From positions 1,116,001-1,180,000 of the forward strand of contig NZ_JACORT010000001.1 of NCBI RefSeq assembly GCF_014297465.1: a DNA stretch of 64,000 bases, read 5' to 3'. Positions 40,322-50,299 of this stretch are shown here, in pieces. The notes under the pieces were generated by a model that saw only the letters and a list, made by a program, of their open reading frames with translations, ran no database searches and was not told the origin of the DNA. The DNA comes from Ramlibacter cellulosilyticus (GTDB lineage: Bacteria; Pseudomonadota; Gammaproteobacteria; Burkholderiales; Burkholderiaceae_C). The translations under genes and the position numbers were made by a program. Position 1 is the first letter of the stretch, and the number at the start of each line of letters is the position of its first letter.

Positions 40322-42046
40322 ATGAGAATCTGGCACAAGATACTGATCGCCCCCCTCCTCGCCATCGCGTTCCTGCTCGGCTTCGGAGCGATCTCCTACG
40401 GCGTGGTCCACCAGCAGAACCGCGCGCTCGACGACCTGGCGAAGAAGCGGCTCGAAGGCGTTTCCGTCGCGATGGACGCGCAGAACGACCTGGCGGAGGT
40501 GCACTCCGGCGTCTACCGGCTGTTCACCTGGATCGCGAACCTCAGCGAGGACAAGATCAAGACGGCGATCGGCGAACAGCGCGTGAAGATCGATGGCCTG
40601 GTGGCCGCCCTCACGCGCATGCGGGATCTGCCACACCTGAGCGACGCCGAGCGCGGCGCGATCGACGCCTCGCTCCCCGCGATCGCCAAGTACCGCAAGC
40701 TGGCGGAGGACGCCATCGACATCAGCTCCATCGACGTGAGCACCGGCGCCATGATGATGCAGGCCGCCGACCTGCAGTACCAGTCGGTGGTGAAGAACCT
40801 CGAGGAGCTGGTCGCGCTGCAGAAGAAGCTGGCGCACGACGACTACGAGAGCGCTTCGACCAACTCGCGCGCGGCCGTGGTGCTGCTCGTGACCATCCTG
40901 CTGATCGCCGCCGCTGCCTCGCTGGCCGCCGCGCTGCTCATGAGCCGCGCCATCGTGCGGCCGCTGCACGTCGCGATCCATGCCGCGCAGCGCATCGCGC
41001 GCGGCGACCTCGGCACGGACGTGCAGGTGAAGGGCGGCGACGAGACGGGCGACCTGCTGCGCGCGCTCTCCGAGATGACGCAGAACCTGCGCCAGCTGGT
41101 CGGCGAGGTCGCCGGCGGCGCCCACATGGTGGCCGACACCAGCGCGCAGATCGCGCAGGGCAACCAGGACCTGTCGCAGCGCACCGAGGAACAGGCGAGC
41201 ACGCTGGAGGAGACGGCCAGCTCCATGGAGGAACTGACGTCCACGGTGTCGCTGAACGCGCAGAACGCGCGCCAGGCGAGCCAGCTCGCGATGGGCGCTT
41301 CCGAAGTGGCCCGCAAGGGCGGCTCCGTGGTCGGCCAGGTGGTCAGCACGATGAACGGGATCTCCGAGTCCTCGCGCAAGATCGCCGACATCATCGGCGT
41401 GATCGACGGCATCGCCTTCCAGACCAACATCCTGGCGCTGAACGCCGCCGTCGAGGCCGCGCGTGCCGGCGAACAGGGCCGCGGCTTCGCGGTGGTGGCG
41501 GCGGAAGTCCGCAACCTGGCGCAGCGCAGTGCCGCCGCCGCCAAGGAGATCAAGGCCCTGATCAACGAGTCGGTGGACAAGGTGGACACCGGCGCGAAGC
41601 TGGTGGACAACGCCGGCAACACGATGCAGGAGATCGTCGCCTCGGTGAAGAAGGTGAGCGACCTCATCGCCGAGATCGCCGCGGCGAGCGAGGAGCAGGA
41701 TGCCGGCATCCAGCAGGTCAACACCGCGGTGACGCAGATGGACCAGGTGGTGCAGCAGAACGCCTCGCTCGTGGAGGAGGCGGCCGCGGCGACCGAGTCG
41801 ATGAAGTCGCAGGCCGCTTCGCTGCTGCAGATGGTGTCCCGCTTCCAGCTCGGCGAGTCGCAGCCCGCGTACACGCCGCTGCAGCCCCTGCCGCAGGCGC
41901 GGCCCGAGCCGGCGCCCGCGCCCGAAGTCCCGGCTCCGCAGCCCATCCCGCTGAAGCGCGCGGCCGCCAAGCTGCCGCCCGCCCCGCAGGCCCCGGCGCC
42001 CACCCCGCTGAAGGCCGGGGCCAACGGGGAGTGGAAGGAGTTCTGA
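40322..42046 (+). CDS. Methyl-accepting chemotaxis protein 4
   Basis: A 574-residue receptor with helix 1 (about 8-29), a helical periplasmic domain of about 150 residues with repeated acidic/basic helices ([20 protein letters not shown]), helix 2 (about 183-206), HAMP, coiled coil and tip. The C-terminus GEWKEF is a good CheR/CheB tether. A long Pro/Ala linker precedes it. It resembles MCP1 in domain layout. Four bases separate it from MCP5. Confidence 0.93.
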   Translation: MRIWHKILIAPLLAIAFLLGFGAISYGVVHQQNRALDDLAKKRLEGVSVAMDAQNDLAEVHSGVYRLFTWIANLSEDKIKTAIGEQRVKIDGLVAALTRMRDLPHLSDAERGAIDASLPAIAKYRKLAEDAIDISSIDVSTGAMMMQAADLQYQSVVKNLEELVALQKKLAHDDYESASTNSRAAVVLLVTILLIAAAASLAAALLMSRAIVRPLHVAIHAAQRIARGDLGTDVQVKGGDETGDLLRALSEMTQNLRQLVGEVAGGAHMVADTSAQIAQGNQDLSQRTEEQASTLEETASSMEELTSTVSLNAQNARQASQLAMGASEVARKGGSVVGQVVSTMNGISESSRKIADIIGVIDGIAFQTNILALNAAVEAARAGEQGRGFAVVAAEVRNLAQRSAAAAKEIKALINESVDKVDTGAKLVDNAGNTMQEIVASVKKVSDLIAEIAAASEEQDAGIQQVNTAVTQMDQVVQQNASLVEEAAAATESMKSQAASLLQMVSRFQLGESQPAYTPLQPLPQARPEPAPAPEVPAPQPIPLKRAAAKLPPAPQAPAPTPLKAGANGEWKEF

Positions 42047-42050
42047 GCGC

Positions 42051-43712
42051 ATGGGAGCCGCCGTGAGCGAGCTGTCCCTCCCCGTGCCGCGCGTCGCGGC
42101 CGGTGGCGTGGCGCCGATCCCGGTGGCCCGCGTGGCCAATGCCAACGCGCGCAGCCTGTTCCGCCGCGCGACCATCCAGACGCGGCTCACGGTGGCGTTC
42201 ACCGCGATCGGCCTCATGAGCCTCTTCGTCACCGGCGTGGCCATCTTCCAGCTCCATGGGCTGGAGCGGCAGGCCTTCCAGGACGTGCGCACGGCGCGTG
42301 CCGCCGGCGAGCTGCATGCCGCCGCCGCGGCGAACGCGGCGCGCGCCACCGCGCTCGCGTTCGCGACCGACCCGGCCGTGCCGCAGCAGCTGCTCCCCGC
42401 CTTCCGCGCGACCGAGCAGCTCCTGGACGAACTGCACCGGGAACTCGCGTCGCGCGTGGCCGCCGGGGAAGGACAGTCGCTGCTGCGCCAGGCCGACGAA
42501 GGCCGCCAGGCTTTCCGCAAGGCCTGGGAAGCGGCGCTCGCGAGCCGCGCGCGCGAGGAGCGCATGCCCACGGCGGCGGCCACGGCCTTGCCGCCGGCGG
42601 CCGATGCCTACGTCGGCGCCGCCGCCGCGGTGCTCGCGTTCCACGCCGGCGAGGGGGCGGGCGCGGCGGCCTTGCAGGGCCGGGCGCAGCGCGCCACCTG
42701 GGAGCTGCTCGGGCTGACCGGGGCGCTCTGGGTGCTCACGTTGCCCTTCGTCGTGGTGCTGATCATCCACATCCTGCGGCCCTTGTACGGCGCGGTGCGC
42801 ATCGCGCGCCAGGTCGCCGACGGCAACCTCACCGTGAAGGTGCGCACCGGCGGGCGCGACGAGATGGCGCGCCTCATGCTGGCGCTCGACGACATGACCG
42901 AGAACCTGCGCCGCATCGTGGGCGAGGTCGTGCGCAGCGCCGGTGCCGTCGCCGATGCGGGCGAACAGGTCCGCGCAGGGCAGGGCGACCTGGCGCAGCG
43001 CACCGAGGCGCAGGCCAGCACGCTGGAGGAGACGGCGAGTTCGCTGGAGGAGCTCACGGCCACCGTCACGCAGAACGCGGACACCGCGCGCACGGCCAGC
43101 CAGCTCGCGCTGGACGCGGCCGACATCGCCCGCAAGGGCGGCGACGTGGTCAGCGCCGTGGTGCGGTCCATGGACGGGATCTCCGGGTCCTCCCGCCGCA
43201 TCGCCGACATCATCGGCGTCATCGACGGCATCGCCTTCCAGACCAACATCCTCGCGCTGAACGCCGCCGTCGAGGCCGCGCGCGCCGGGGAACAGGGCCG
43301 CGGCTTCGCGGTCGTGGCCGCCGAGGTGCGCAACCTCGCGCAGCGCAGCGCCGCCGCCGCCCGCGAGATCAAGGGCCTGATCCAGGCCTCCGCCGGCGAG
43401 GTGGAGAACGGCGCGAAGCTGGTCGACGCCGCCGGCAACACGATGCAGGAGATCGTCGCCTCGGTGAAGAAGGTCAGCGACCTCATCGCGGAGATCGCCG
43501 CCGCGAGCGAGGAGCAGCGCACCGGCATCGAGCAGGTCAACACCGCCATCGCCCAGATGGACGAGGCCGTGCAGCAGAACGCGGCCCTGGTCGACCACAC
43601 GGGCCAGTCCACCGAAGCGCTGCACCGCCATTCCGGCGCCTTGCTCGCTTCCGTCGCCCAGTTCCGTCTCGCCGGCGAGGCGGAGCCCGCACGCATTTCC
43701 GTTTCGCCATGA
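42051..43712 (+). CDS. Methyl-accepting chemotaxis protein 5 (no C-terminal tether)
   Basis: A 553-residue receptor. A 43-residue cytoplasmic tail precedes helix 1 (about 44-66). An Ala-rich helical periplasmic region follows (about 67-215), then helix 2 (about 217-240), HAMP and coiled coil. It ends [10 protein letters not shown] without the xWxxF pentapeptide of MCPs 1, 3 and 4. It may rely on neighbouring receptors for methylation. It overlaps cheR by ATGA. Confidence 0.92.
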   Translation: MGAAVSELSLPVPRVAAGGVAPIPVARVANANARSLFRRATIQTRLTVAFTAIGLMSLFVTGVAIFQLHGLERQAFQDVRTARAAGELHAAAAANAARATALAFATDPAVPQQLLPAFRATEQLLDELHRELASRVAAGEGQSLLRQADEGRQAFRKAWEAALASRAREERMPTAAATALPPAADAYVGAAAAVLAFHAGEGAGAAALQGRAQRATWELLGLTGALWVLTLPFVVVLIIHILRPLYGAVRIARQVADGNLTVKVRTGGRDEMARLMLALDDMTENLRRIVGEVVRSAGAVADAGEQVRAGQGDLAQRTEAQASTLEETASSLEELTATVTQNADTARTASQLALDAADIARKGGDVVSAVVRSMDGISGSSRRIADIIGVIDGIAFQTNILALNAAVEAARAGEQGRGFAVVAAEVRNLAQRSAAAAREIKGLIQASAGEVENGAKLVDAAGNTMQEIVASVKKVSDLIAEIAAASEEQRTGIEQVNTAIAQMDEAVQQNAALVDHTGQSTEALHRHSGALLASVAQFRLAGEAEPARISVSP

Positions 43713-44545
43713 GCGCACTCCCCGAATTCGCCTTCGAGAACGCGGCGTCCATGCTGAACGACCGCGACTTCGCCACCGTGCGGCAGCTGATCGCCGAATA
43801 CGCCGGCATCAAGCTGAGCCTGCAGAAGCGCAACATGGTCTACAACCGCCTGCTGCGCCGCCTGCGCGCGCGGGGCGTCGGCACCTTCGGCGACTACCTC
43901 GCGATCGTGCAGCGCGAAGGCTCCGACGAGCGCGAGGCCTTCGTCAACGCGCTCACCACCAACCTGACCGCGTTCTTCCGCGAGCCGCACCACTTCGACC
44001 TGCTGCACGCGCATGCCGCGAAGCACGCGAAGCGCGGCCGGCCGCTGCGCTGCTGGAGCAGCGCGTGCTCCACGGGCGAGGAGGCCTGGTCCATCGCCAT
44101 GGTGCTGCGCGAGGCGGAGTGCCCCGGCGACGTGCTGGGCACCGACATCGACACCGACGTGCTGAACACGGCGCGTTCGGGCATCTACCGCATGGAGCGC
44201 GCGGCGCCCCTGCCGGCCGAACGCCTGCGCCGCCACTTCCTGCGCGGCGCCGGGGCCAACGAGGGCCTCGTGAGCGTGCGCCCGGAACTGCGCTCCATGG
44301 TGCGCTTCGGCCAGCTGAACCTGCAGTCGCCCGCGTGGCCGGCGCAGGAACCCTTCGACGTCATCTTCTGCCGCAACGTGGTGATCTACTTCGACCGCGA
44401 ATTCCAGAAGCAGCTGCTGGCCCGCCTGGCCGGCCTGCTCGTTCCCGGGGGCCTGCTGATGGTCGGCCACTCCGAGAGCTTCCCCGCCGCCCACCCGGGC
44501 TTCCGCTCCTGCGGCCGCACCGCCTACGAGCGCGTCGGCGCATAG
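43709..44545 (+). CDS. cheR: Chemotaxis protein methyltransferase CheR
   Basis: A 278-residue enzyme that methylates receptor glutamates using SAM. The N-terminal helical domain begins [20 protein letters not shown]. The catalytic part has [29 protein letters not shown] and [14 protein letters not shown]. The length is standard. It overlaps the MCP5 stop by 4 bp and is followed by cheD after 12 bp. Confidence 0.95.
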   Translation: MSALPEFAFENAASMLNDRDFATVRQLIAEYAGIKLSLQKRNMVYNRLLRRLRARGVGTFGDYLAIVQREGSDEREAFVNALTTNLTAFFREPHHFDLLHAHAAKHAKRGRPLRCWSSACSTGEEAWSIAMVLREAECPGDVLGTDIDTDVLNTARSGIYRMERAAPLPAERLRRHFLRGAGANEGLVSVRPELRSMVRFGQLNLQSPAWPAQEPFDVIFCRNVVIYFDREFQKQLLARLAGLLVPGGLLMVGHSESFPAAHPGFRSCGRTAYERVGA

Positions 44546-44557
44546 GGGACTCCCGCC

Positions 44558-45160
44558 TTGATCGAATCCTCGGTCCCCCTGCAGTACTTCGACCGGGAAT
44601 TCCGGGTCGACGCGGTCAAGATCCTGCCTGGCCAGTACCACGCCGCGCGCGAAGGCGCCATCACCACCGTGCTGGGCTCCTGCGTGTCCACCTGCCTGTG
44701 GGACCCGGTGGAGCGCATCGGCGGCATGAACCACTTCATGCTCCCCGGCGACCAGGCCAGTCCCGGGTCCCCGTGGGCCGCCTCCGCGCGCTTCGGCGTC
44801 TATGCGATGGAGCTGGTGATCAACGACATGATCCGCCTCGGCGCGGACCGCCGCCGGCTCGTGGCCAAGGTGTTCGGCGGCGCCCAGCTGCTGCAGGGCT
44901 TCGACCGCCTGGACGTCGGCGCCAAGAACTCCGAATTCGTGCTCGAATTCCTGCGCGTGGAAGGCATCCGCGTGCTCGCGCAGGACCTGCTGGACGTCTG
45001 CCCGCGCAAGGTGCACTTCTTCGTCGACACGGGCAAGGTGCAGGTCAAGCGGCTCGCGCTCACGCCCGGCGAGGCCGTGGAGCGCCGCGAGCGCGACTAC
45101 CTCCGCCGCCTGGACGGCAAGCGTTCCGGCGACATCGAAATCTTTTCCCCGCCCCGATGA
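44558..45160 (+). CDS. cheD: Chemoreceptor glutamine deamidase CheD
   Basis: A 200-residue deamidase that converts receptor Gln to Glu. The catalytic residues fit Thermotoga CheD: Cys42 in TVLGSCVSTCLWD, His59 in GGMNHFML and Thr36 at the preceding strand, with the same 17- and 6-residue spacings. The start is TTG at 44558; an in-frame TAG stop lies just upstream and AGGGGAC is a plausible ribosome site, so no better start is available. It overlaps cheB by 4 bp. Confidence 0.93.
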   Translation: MIESSVPLQYFDREFRVDAVKILPGQYHAAREGAITTVLGSCVSTCLWDPVERIGGMNHFMLPGDQASPGSPWAASARFGVYAMELVINDMIRLGADRRRLVAKVFGGAQLLQGFDRLDVGAKNSEFVLEFLRVEGIRVLAQDLLDVCPRKVHFFVDTGKVQVKRLALTPGEAVERRERDYLRRLDGKRSGDIEIFSPPR

Positions 45161-46215
45161 TCCGCGTCCTCGTCGTCGACGATTCCGCCGTGATGCGCGC
45201 CTTCCTGTCGCGCGTGATCGGCTCGCAGCCCGACATGGAGCTGCTGGGCGCCTCGCCCGACCCGCTGCTGGCCATCGACCGCATCCGCCGCAGCCCGCCC
45301 GACGTGGTCACGCTCGACGTCGAGATGCCGCGCATGAACGGCCTGGACTTCCTGCGCAACCTGATGGCCGTGCGCCCGCTGCCGGTGATCATGATCTCGT
45401 CGCTCACGCGGCAGGGCGCCGAGACCACCATGCGTGCCCTGGAGCTCGGGGCGGTGGACTTCTTCCCCAAGCCCGAGAACTTCGACGGCCTGGAGGCGAC
45501 GGCGCAGGAGATCGCGGAGAAGATCCGCGCCGCCGCCGGCGCGCGCATCGTGCGCCGCCGCCCGATCGCCGCGACGCCGGCGCCCGCGCCGCAGAAGCCG
45601 CAGCTGCCCCCGCCGATGCAGGGTCCTGCGCCGGCCGGGCTGCAGCGCGTGATCGGCATCGGCGCGTCCACGGGCGGCGTGGAAGCGCTGCGCGACCTGC
45701 TCACGCCGCTGCCGCCGCACATGCCGCCGATCCTGATCGCGCAGCACATGCCGCCCGGGTTCACCGAGACGTTCGCGCGCCGGCTGGACACCTTGTGCCG
45801 CATCCACGTGAAGCAGGCCGAGGACAACGAGGTGGTGCGCACGGGCGTGGCCTACATCGCGCCCGGCGGCCGCCATCTCGTGCTGATGCGCCGCGGCGCC
45901 GGTTATTTCCTGCGCATCACGGACGACCCGCCGGTGAACCGCCACCGCCCTTCCGTGGATACGCTGCTGCGCTCCATCGCCCGCGCCGCGGGCAGCCAGG
46001 CGATCGGCGTGATGCTCACCGGCATGGGCGGCGACGGTGCCGACGCCATGCTGGAGATGCGGCAGAACGGCGCCTGGACCATCGCGCAGAACGAGGCGAG
46101 CTGCGTCGTCTTCGGCATGCCGCGCCAGGCGATCGCAGCGGGCGGCGTGCGCGAAGTGCTGCCGCTGCCCGAGATCCCCGCCCGCCTCGAGAACCTGCTG
46201 CAGTCGCCCGCCTGA
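45157..46215 (+). CDS. cheB: Chemotaxis response regulator methylesterase CheB
   Basis: A 352-residue enzyme with an N-terminal receiver (VLVVDDSAVMRAFL, phospho-Asp54 in VTLDVEMPRMNG, FFPKP) and a Pro-rich linker (about 142-160). The methylesterase domain has the Ser in GIGASTGG, His in AQHMPPGFT and Asp in GMGGDGADAM. Phosphorylation by CheA should switch it on. Last gene of the chemosensory unit; a 9-bp stem (46218-46242) follows. Confidence 0.95.
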   Translation: MIRVLVVDDSAVMRAFLSRVIGSQPDMELLGASPDPLLAIDRIRRSPPDVVTLDVEMPRMNGLDFLRNLMAVRPLPVIMISSLTRQGAETTMRALELGAVDFFPKPENFDGLEATAQEIAEKIRAAAGARIVRRRPIAATPAPAPQKPQLPPPMQGPAPAGLQRVIGIGASTGGVEALRDLLTPLPPHMPPILIAQHMPPGFTETFARRLDTLCRIHVKQAEDNEVVRTGVAYIAPGGRHLVLMRRGAGYFLRITDDPPVNRHRPSVDTLLRSIARAAGSQAIGVMLTGMGGDGADAMLEMRQNGAWTIAQNEASCVVFGMPRQAIAAGGVREVLPLPEIPARLENLLQSPA

Positions 46216-46217
46216 GG

Positions 46218-46242
46218 GCGTCCTCCGATCGCGGGAGGACGC
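46218..46242. other. Stem-loop after cheB
   Basis: GCGTCCTCC and GGAGGACGC are perfect 9-bp arms around a 7-base loop, two bases after the cheB stop. There is no T tract, so it could be an mRNA 3' stabiliser or a weak terminator before comEC. Confidence 0.55.
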
Positions 46243-46268
46243 GCCGGCGCGTGGTGCGTTGATGGAGG

Positions 46269-48731
46269 GTGCCGCCGCCGCCAGCCGCCCCCTCCGCCCG
46301 CGCCATCGCACCCGCCTTGCTGGGCGTGGTGCTGGGGGCAGGCGTGCAGTTGCAGCAGCCGGAGCTCTGGCCGATCGCCACGTACGCGGGCGTGGCCGTG
46401 GGCGCGCTGGCGTTGCTCCTTGCCGCCTGGCGCAGCCTCGGCGCGTGGCGCCCCGCGGCGGCGCTGCTGCTGGCTGCTGCGAGCGCCTTCGGCATGACTG
46501 GCTGGCGCGCCGCGGCCTACCTCGCGGACGGGCTGGACCCGGCGCTGGAGGGCCGCGACCTGCTGGTCACCGGCATCGTCGCCGCCATGCCCCACCGCAA
46601 CGAGGCGGGGCTGCGCTTCCGCTTCGAGGTGGAGTCCGCCCACCTCGCGGGCAGCGCGGTGCGGCTGCCGCCGCTGGCGCTCGTCGGCTGGTACGGCGGC
46701 GCGGATGCGGCGGGCGAGACGGCGCCCGATCCCCAGCGCCTGCCGGCCGACGTGCGCGCGGGCGAGCGCTGGCGCTTCGCGCTGCGGCCCAAGGCGCCGC
46801 ACGGCCAGCGCAACCCGCACGGCTTCGACTACGAGCTCTGGCTGTGGGAGGAGGGCGTGCAGTCGACGGCCGCGGTGCGCAGCGGCGTGCGCGACCCGCC
46901 GCCGCAGCGGCTGGACGCGACCTGGCGCCACCCGGTGGAGCAGGCGCGCCAGTCCGTGCGCGACGCGATCTTCCGGCGGGTGGCCGAGCCCGCGCTCGCC
47001 GGCGTGCTCGCGGCGCTGGTGGTCGGCGACCAGGGCGCGATCGAGCGGGCCGACTGGGACGTGTTCCGCGCCACCGGCGTCGCCCACCTCATGAGCATCT
47101 CCGGCCTGCACGTGACCATGTTCGCCTGGGGCGCCGCCGCGGTCATCGGATTCGCCTGGCGGCGCAGCACCCGCCTGTGCCTCGCCTGGCCGGCCCAACA
47201 TGCGGGGCTGGCCGGCGGACTGCTGCTGGCCGCGGCCTATGCGCTGTTCAGCGGCTGGGGCGTGCCGGCGCAGCGCACGGTGCTGATGCTGGCAACGGTG
47301 TCCGTGCTGCGCCTCGGCGCCCGCGGCTGGCCCTGGCCGTGGGTCTGGCTGCTCGCCTGCGCGGTGGTCGTGGCGGCGGATCCCTGGGCGCTGACGCAGG
47401 CGGGTTTCTGGCTCAGTTTCGTCGCGGTGGGGGTGCTGTTCGCGAGCGGCCCGCCGGCGTCGCGCGACCGCTCCGCGGCGCCTCGCCACCCCGCACGCCG
47501 GGCGCTGGCGGCGGCGCTCGCGATGGGCCGCGAACAGGCGATCGTGACGGTGGCGCTCACCCCCTTGTCGCTGCTGCTCTTCCAGCAGGTGTCGGTGGTC
47601 GGCCTGCTCGCGAACCTCCTCGCCATCCCGTGGGTGACGCTGGTGGTCACGCCCCTGGGGCTGCTCGGCGTGCTGCTGCCCGAGGCATGGGCCGCGGGGG
47701 CGGCCGCGGTGGAGGGCCTGGGGACCGTGCTGCGGCTGCTGGCCGTGTTTCCCTGGGCGACCTGGTCGGCGCCCGCGCCGCCGCCGTGGGCGGCGGGCGC
47801 CGGCGTCGTGGGCGGGTTGCTGCTGGCCGCCCGCTTGCCCTGGACGACGCGCTTGCTGGGCATCCCGCTGCTCGTTCCCGTGCTCCTGTGGCAGGCGCCG
47901 CGCCCGCCGCCCGGCGAGTTCGAGCTGCTCGCCGCCGACGTGGGGCAGGGCAATGCCGTGCTCGTGCGCACCGCCTCGCACGCGCTGGTGTACGACAGCG
48001 GCCCCGGCTACAGCCGCGAGACCGATGCGGGCCAGCGCGTGCTGGTCCCGCTGCTGCGGGCGCTCGGCGAGCAGCTGGACCTGCTCGTGCTGAGCCACCG
48101 CGACACCGACCACACCGGCGGGGCGGCGGCCGTGCTGCGCATGCAGCCGCAGGCGGCGCTCCTCAGCTCGCTGGAGGCCGGCCATCCCCTGCAGGCCTTG
48201 CGGCCGTCGCGGCGCTGCCTTGCCGGCGACGCCTGGGAGTGGGACGGCGTGCGCTTCGAGGTGCTGCATCCGCGCGCGGAAGACCACGCACCTTCGGCCC
48301 GTCCCAACGCCTTGAGCTGCGTGCTGCGCGTGGGCAACGGCCGCGTGCACGCCTTGCTGGCGGGCGACATCGAGAAGCCGCAGGAGCTGCGCCTCGTGCA
48401 GGACGGCGCGGCGCTGCGGGCCGACTGGCTGCTGGTGCCGCACCATGGCAGCCGCACTTCGTCCAGCGAACCTTTCCTGGAGGCCGTCGGGCCGGCACTC
48501 GCCGTCGCCCAGGCCGGCTACCGCAATCGCTTCGGCCATCCCGCGGCCGACGTGGTGCAGCGCTATGCCACGCGCGGCATCGCGCTGGAGGCGTCGCCCG
48601 CCTGCGGTGCGCTCACCTGGGCGTCGCAGTCGCCGGCGGCGGTGCGTTGCGAGCGGCGCGACGCGCCCCGCTACTGGCACCACCGCGTCGCGGCGCCTCG
48701 CCACGACGGTGCACGAAGCGGCGGCAACTGA
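46269..48731 (+). CDS. comEC: DNA internalization protein ComEC/Rec2
   Basis: An 820-residue inner-membrane channel of natural transformation. The N-terminal OB-like segment follows two or three helices, the Competence domain has LMSISGLHVTMFAWGA and many helices, and the C-terminal MBL domain carries LLVLSHRDTDHTGG and the nuclease-like HHGSRTSSSE. All three parts are intact. The GTG at 46269 follows GGAGG and reads VPPPPAAPSARAIAPALLG. It takes up single-stranded DNA if the ComEA and pilus parts exist elsewhere. Confidence 0.92.
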   Translation: MPPPPAAPSARAIAPALLGVVLGAGVQLQQPELWPIATYAGVAVGALALLLAAWRSLGAWRPAAALLLAAASAFGMTGWRAAAYLADGLDPALEGRDLLVTGIVAAMPHRNEAGLRFRFEVESAHLAGSAVRLPPLALVGWYGGADAAGETAPDPQRLPADVRAGERWRFALRPKAPHGQRNPHGFDYELWLWEEGVQSTAAVRSGVRDPPPQRLDATWRHPVEQARQSVRDAIFRRVAEPALAGVLAALVVGDQGAIERADWDVFRATGVAHLMSISGLHVTMFAWGAAAVIGFAWRRSTRLCLAWPAQHAGLAGGLLLAAAYALFSGWGVPAQRTVLMLATVSVLRLGARGWPWPWVWLLACAVVVAADPWALTQAGFWLSFVAVGVLFASGPPASRDRSAAPRHPARRALAAALAMGREQAIVTVALTPLSLLLFQQVSVVGLLANLLAIPWVTLVVTPLGLLGVLLPEAWAAGAAAVEGLGTVLRLLAVFPWATWSAPAPPPWAAGAGVVGGLLLAARLPWTTRLLGIPLLVPVLLWQAPRPPPGEFELLAADVGQGNAVLVRTASHALVYDSGPGYSRETDAGQRVLVPLLRALGEQLDLLVLSHRDTDHTGGAAAVLRMQPQAALLSSLEAGHPLQALRPSRRCLAGDAWEWDGVRFEVLHPRAEDHAPSARPNALSCVLRVGNGRVHALLAGDIEKPQELRLVQDGAALRADWLLVPHHGSRTSSSEPFLEAVGPALAVAQAGYRNRFGHPAADVVQRYATRGIALEASPACGALTWASQSPAAVRCERRDAPRYWHHRVAAPRHDGARSGGN

Positions 48732-48752
48732 CCCCTTGGATGGCCGGGAACT

Positions 48753-48761
48753 TGCTATCCT
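48753..48761 (+). promoter_or_regulatory. Extended -10 candidate before the second ATP-grasp gene
   Basis: TGCTATCCT, an extended -10 type box, lies in the 54-bp gap between comEC and the ATP-grasp gene. The -35 region is poor. Confidence 0.4.
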
Positions 48762-48785
48762 TTCCGGACAGGAAACGCATCCACC

Positions 48786-50282
48786 ATGCACAAATTCGAC
48801 GAGATGTTCGCCCAGGTCCAGGACAGCGGGCCGCTCCAGTTCCAGGGCCAGTCGTTGGGTGGGATGACGCAGGTGCAGGTGCAGGGCGTGCGCGACCATT
48901 ACCGCACCTACGCGGAATGGCTGGGACGCCAGCCGCAGGAGATCATGCGCTCGCGCCGCGAAGAGGCCGAGATGATCTTCCGCAAGGTGGGCATCACCTT
49001 CGCCGTCTACGGCGCCAAGGACGAGGACGGCAGCGGCACCGAGCGCCTGATCCCCTTCGACCTGATCCCGCGCATCATCCCCGCCGCCGAATGGCGCCGC
49101 ATGGAGCAGGGCCTGGTGCAGCGCGTCACGGCGCTGAACCGCTTCATCCACGACGTCTACCACGAGCAGGAGATCGTCAAGGCGGGCATCCTGCCCATGG
49201 AGCAGATCCGGGGCAACGCGCAGTTCCGTCCCGAGATGATGGGCGTGAACGTCCCGAACAACATCTATTCGCACATCGCCGGCGTCGACATCGTGCGGGC
49301 GCCGAACGCGCAGGGCGAGGGCGAGTACTACGTGCTGGAGGACAACCTGCGCGTGCCCAGCGGCGTGAGCTACATGCTGGAAGACCGCAAGATGATGATG
49401 CGGCTCTTCCCGGACCTGTTCAGCGCCTACCAGGTCGCCCCGGTCATGCACTACCCGGACCTGCTGCTGGAGACGCTGCGCGCCTCCGCGCCGTCCACGA
49501 CCGACGACCCCACCGTGGTCGTGCTCACCCCGGGCATGTACAACAGCGCCTATTTCGAGCACGCCTTCCTCGCGCAGCAGATGGGCGTGGAGCTGGTGGA
49601 GGGGCAGGACCTCTTCGTGCGCGACAACTTCGTCTACATGCGCACCACGCGTGGCCCGCGCCGCGTGGACGTGATCTACCGCCGGGTCGACGACGACTTC
49701 CTCGACCCGCTCGCCTTCCGGCCGAACTCCACGCTCGGCTGCGCCGGCCTGCTGAACGTCTACCGCGCCGGCAACGTCACGCTGTGCAACGCCATCGGCA
49801 CGGGCGTGGCCGACGACAAGTCGATCTATCCCTTCGTGCCGCAGATGATCGAGTTCTACCTGGGCGAGAAGCCGATCCTCTCCAACGTGCCCACCTACAT
49901 GTGCCGCAACCCCGAGGACCTGAAGTACGTCCTGGCGAACCTGCAGGACCTCGTGGTCAAGGAGGTGCACGGCGCCGGCGGCTACGGCATGCTGGTGGGG
50001 CCCACGGCGTCGAAGGAGGAGATCGAGCAGTTCCGCCAGGTGCTGCAGGCGAAGCCCGAGGGCTACATCGCGCAGCCCACGCTCTCGCTGTCCAGCTGCC
50101 CGACCTTCGTCGACAAGGGCATCGCCCCGCGCCACATCGACCTGCGGCCCTTCGTCCTCTCCGGCAAGGAGGTGCAGATGGTGCCGGGCGGCCTGACCCG
50201 CGTGGCGCTCAAGGAAGGCTCGCTCGTCGTGAACTCCTCCCAGGGCGGCGGCACGAAAGACACCTGGATCCTCGAAATCTGA
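48786..50282 (+). CDS. Circularly permuted ATP-grasp protein (unfused)
   Basis: A 498-residue protein of the DUF404/DUF407 type, homologous to the N-terminal half of the 857-residue fused protein in this window (for example RKVGITFAVYGAKDEDGSG and VVLTPGMYNSAYFEHAFLA). Further signatures are RVDVIYRRVDDDFLDPLAF, and a late HGAGGYGMLVGP ATP loop. It is predicted to form a peptide or amide bond using ATP. An alpha-E gene follows after 17 bp, so the pair mirrors the fused version. Confidence 0.9.
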   Translation: MHKFDEMFAQVQDSGPLQFQGQSLGGMTQVQVQGVRDHYRTYAEWLGRQPQEIMRSRREEAEMIFRKVGITFAVYGAKDEDGSGTERLIPFDLIPRIIPAAEWRRMEQGLVQRVTALNRFIHDVYHEQEIVKAGILPMEQIRGNAQFRPEMMGVNVPNNIYSHIAGVDIVRAPNAQGEGEYYVLEDNLRVPSGVSYMLEDRKMMMRLFPDLFSAYQVAPVMHYPDLLLETLRASAPSTTDDPTVVVLTPGMYNSAYFEHAFLAQQMGVELVEGQDLFVRDNFVYMRTTRGPRRVDVIYRRVDDDFLDPLAFRPNSTLGCAGLLNVYRAGNVTLCNAIGTGVADDKSIYPFVPQMIEFYLGEKPILSNVPTYMCRNPEDLKYVLANLQDLVVKEVHGAGGYGMLVGPTASKEEIEQFRQVLQAKPEGYIAQPTLSLSSCPTFVDKGIAPRHIDLRPFVLSGKEVQMVPGGLTRVALKEGSLVVNSSQGGGTKDTWILEI

Positions 50283-50299
50283 CGGAGAAGAACAAGAAC

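Noticed and set aside
34990-43370. Repeated DNA in the MCP genes as insertion sequences or a mobile element
   Set aside because: The repeats encode the conserved signalling tip in frame within each receptor; no transposase or terminal repeats are present.
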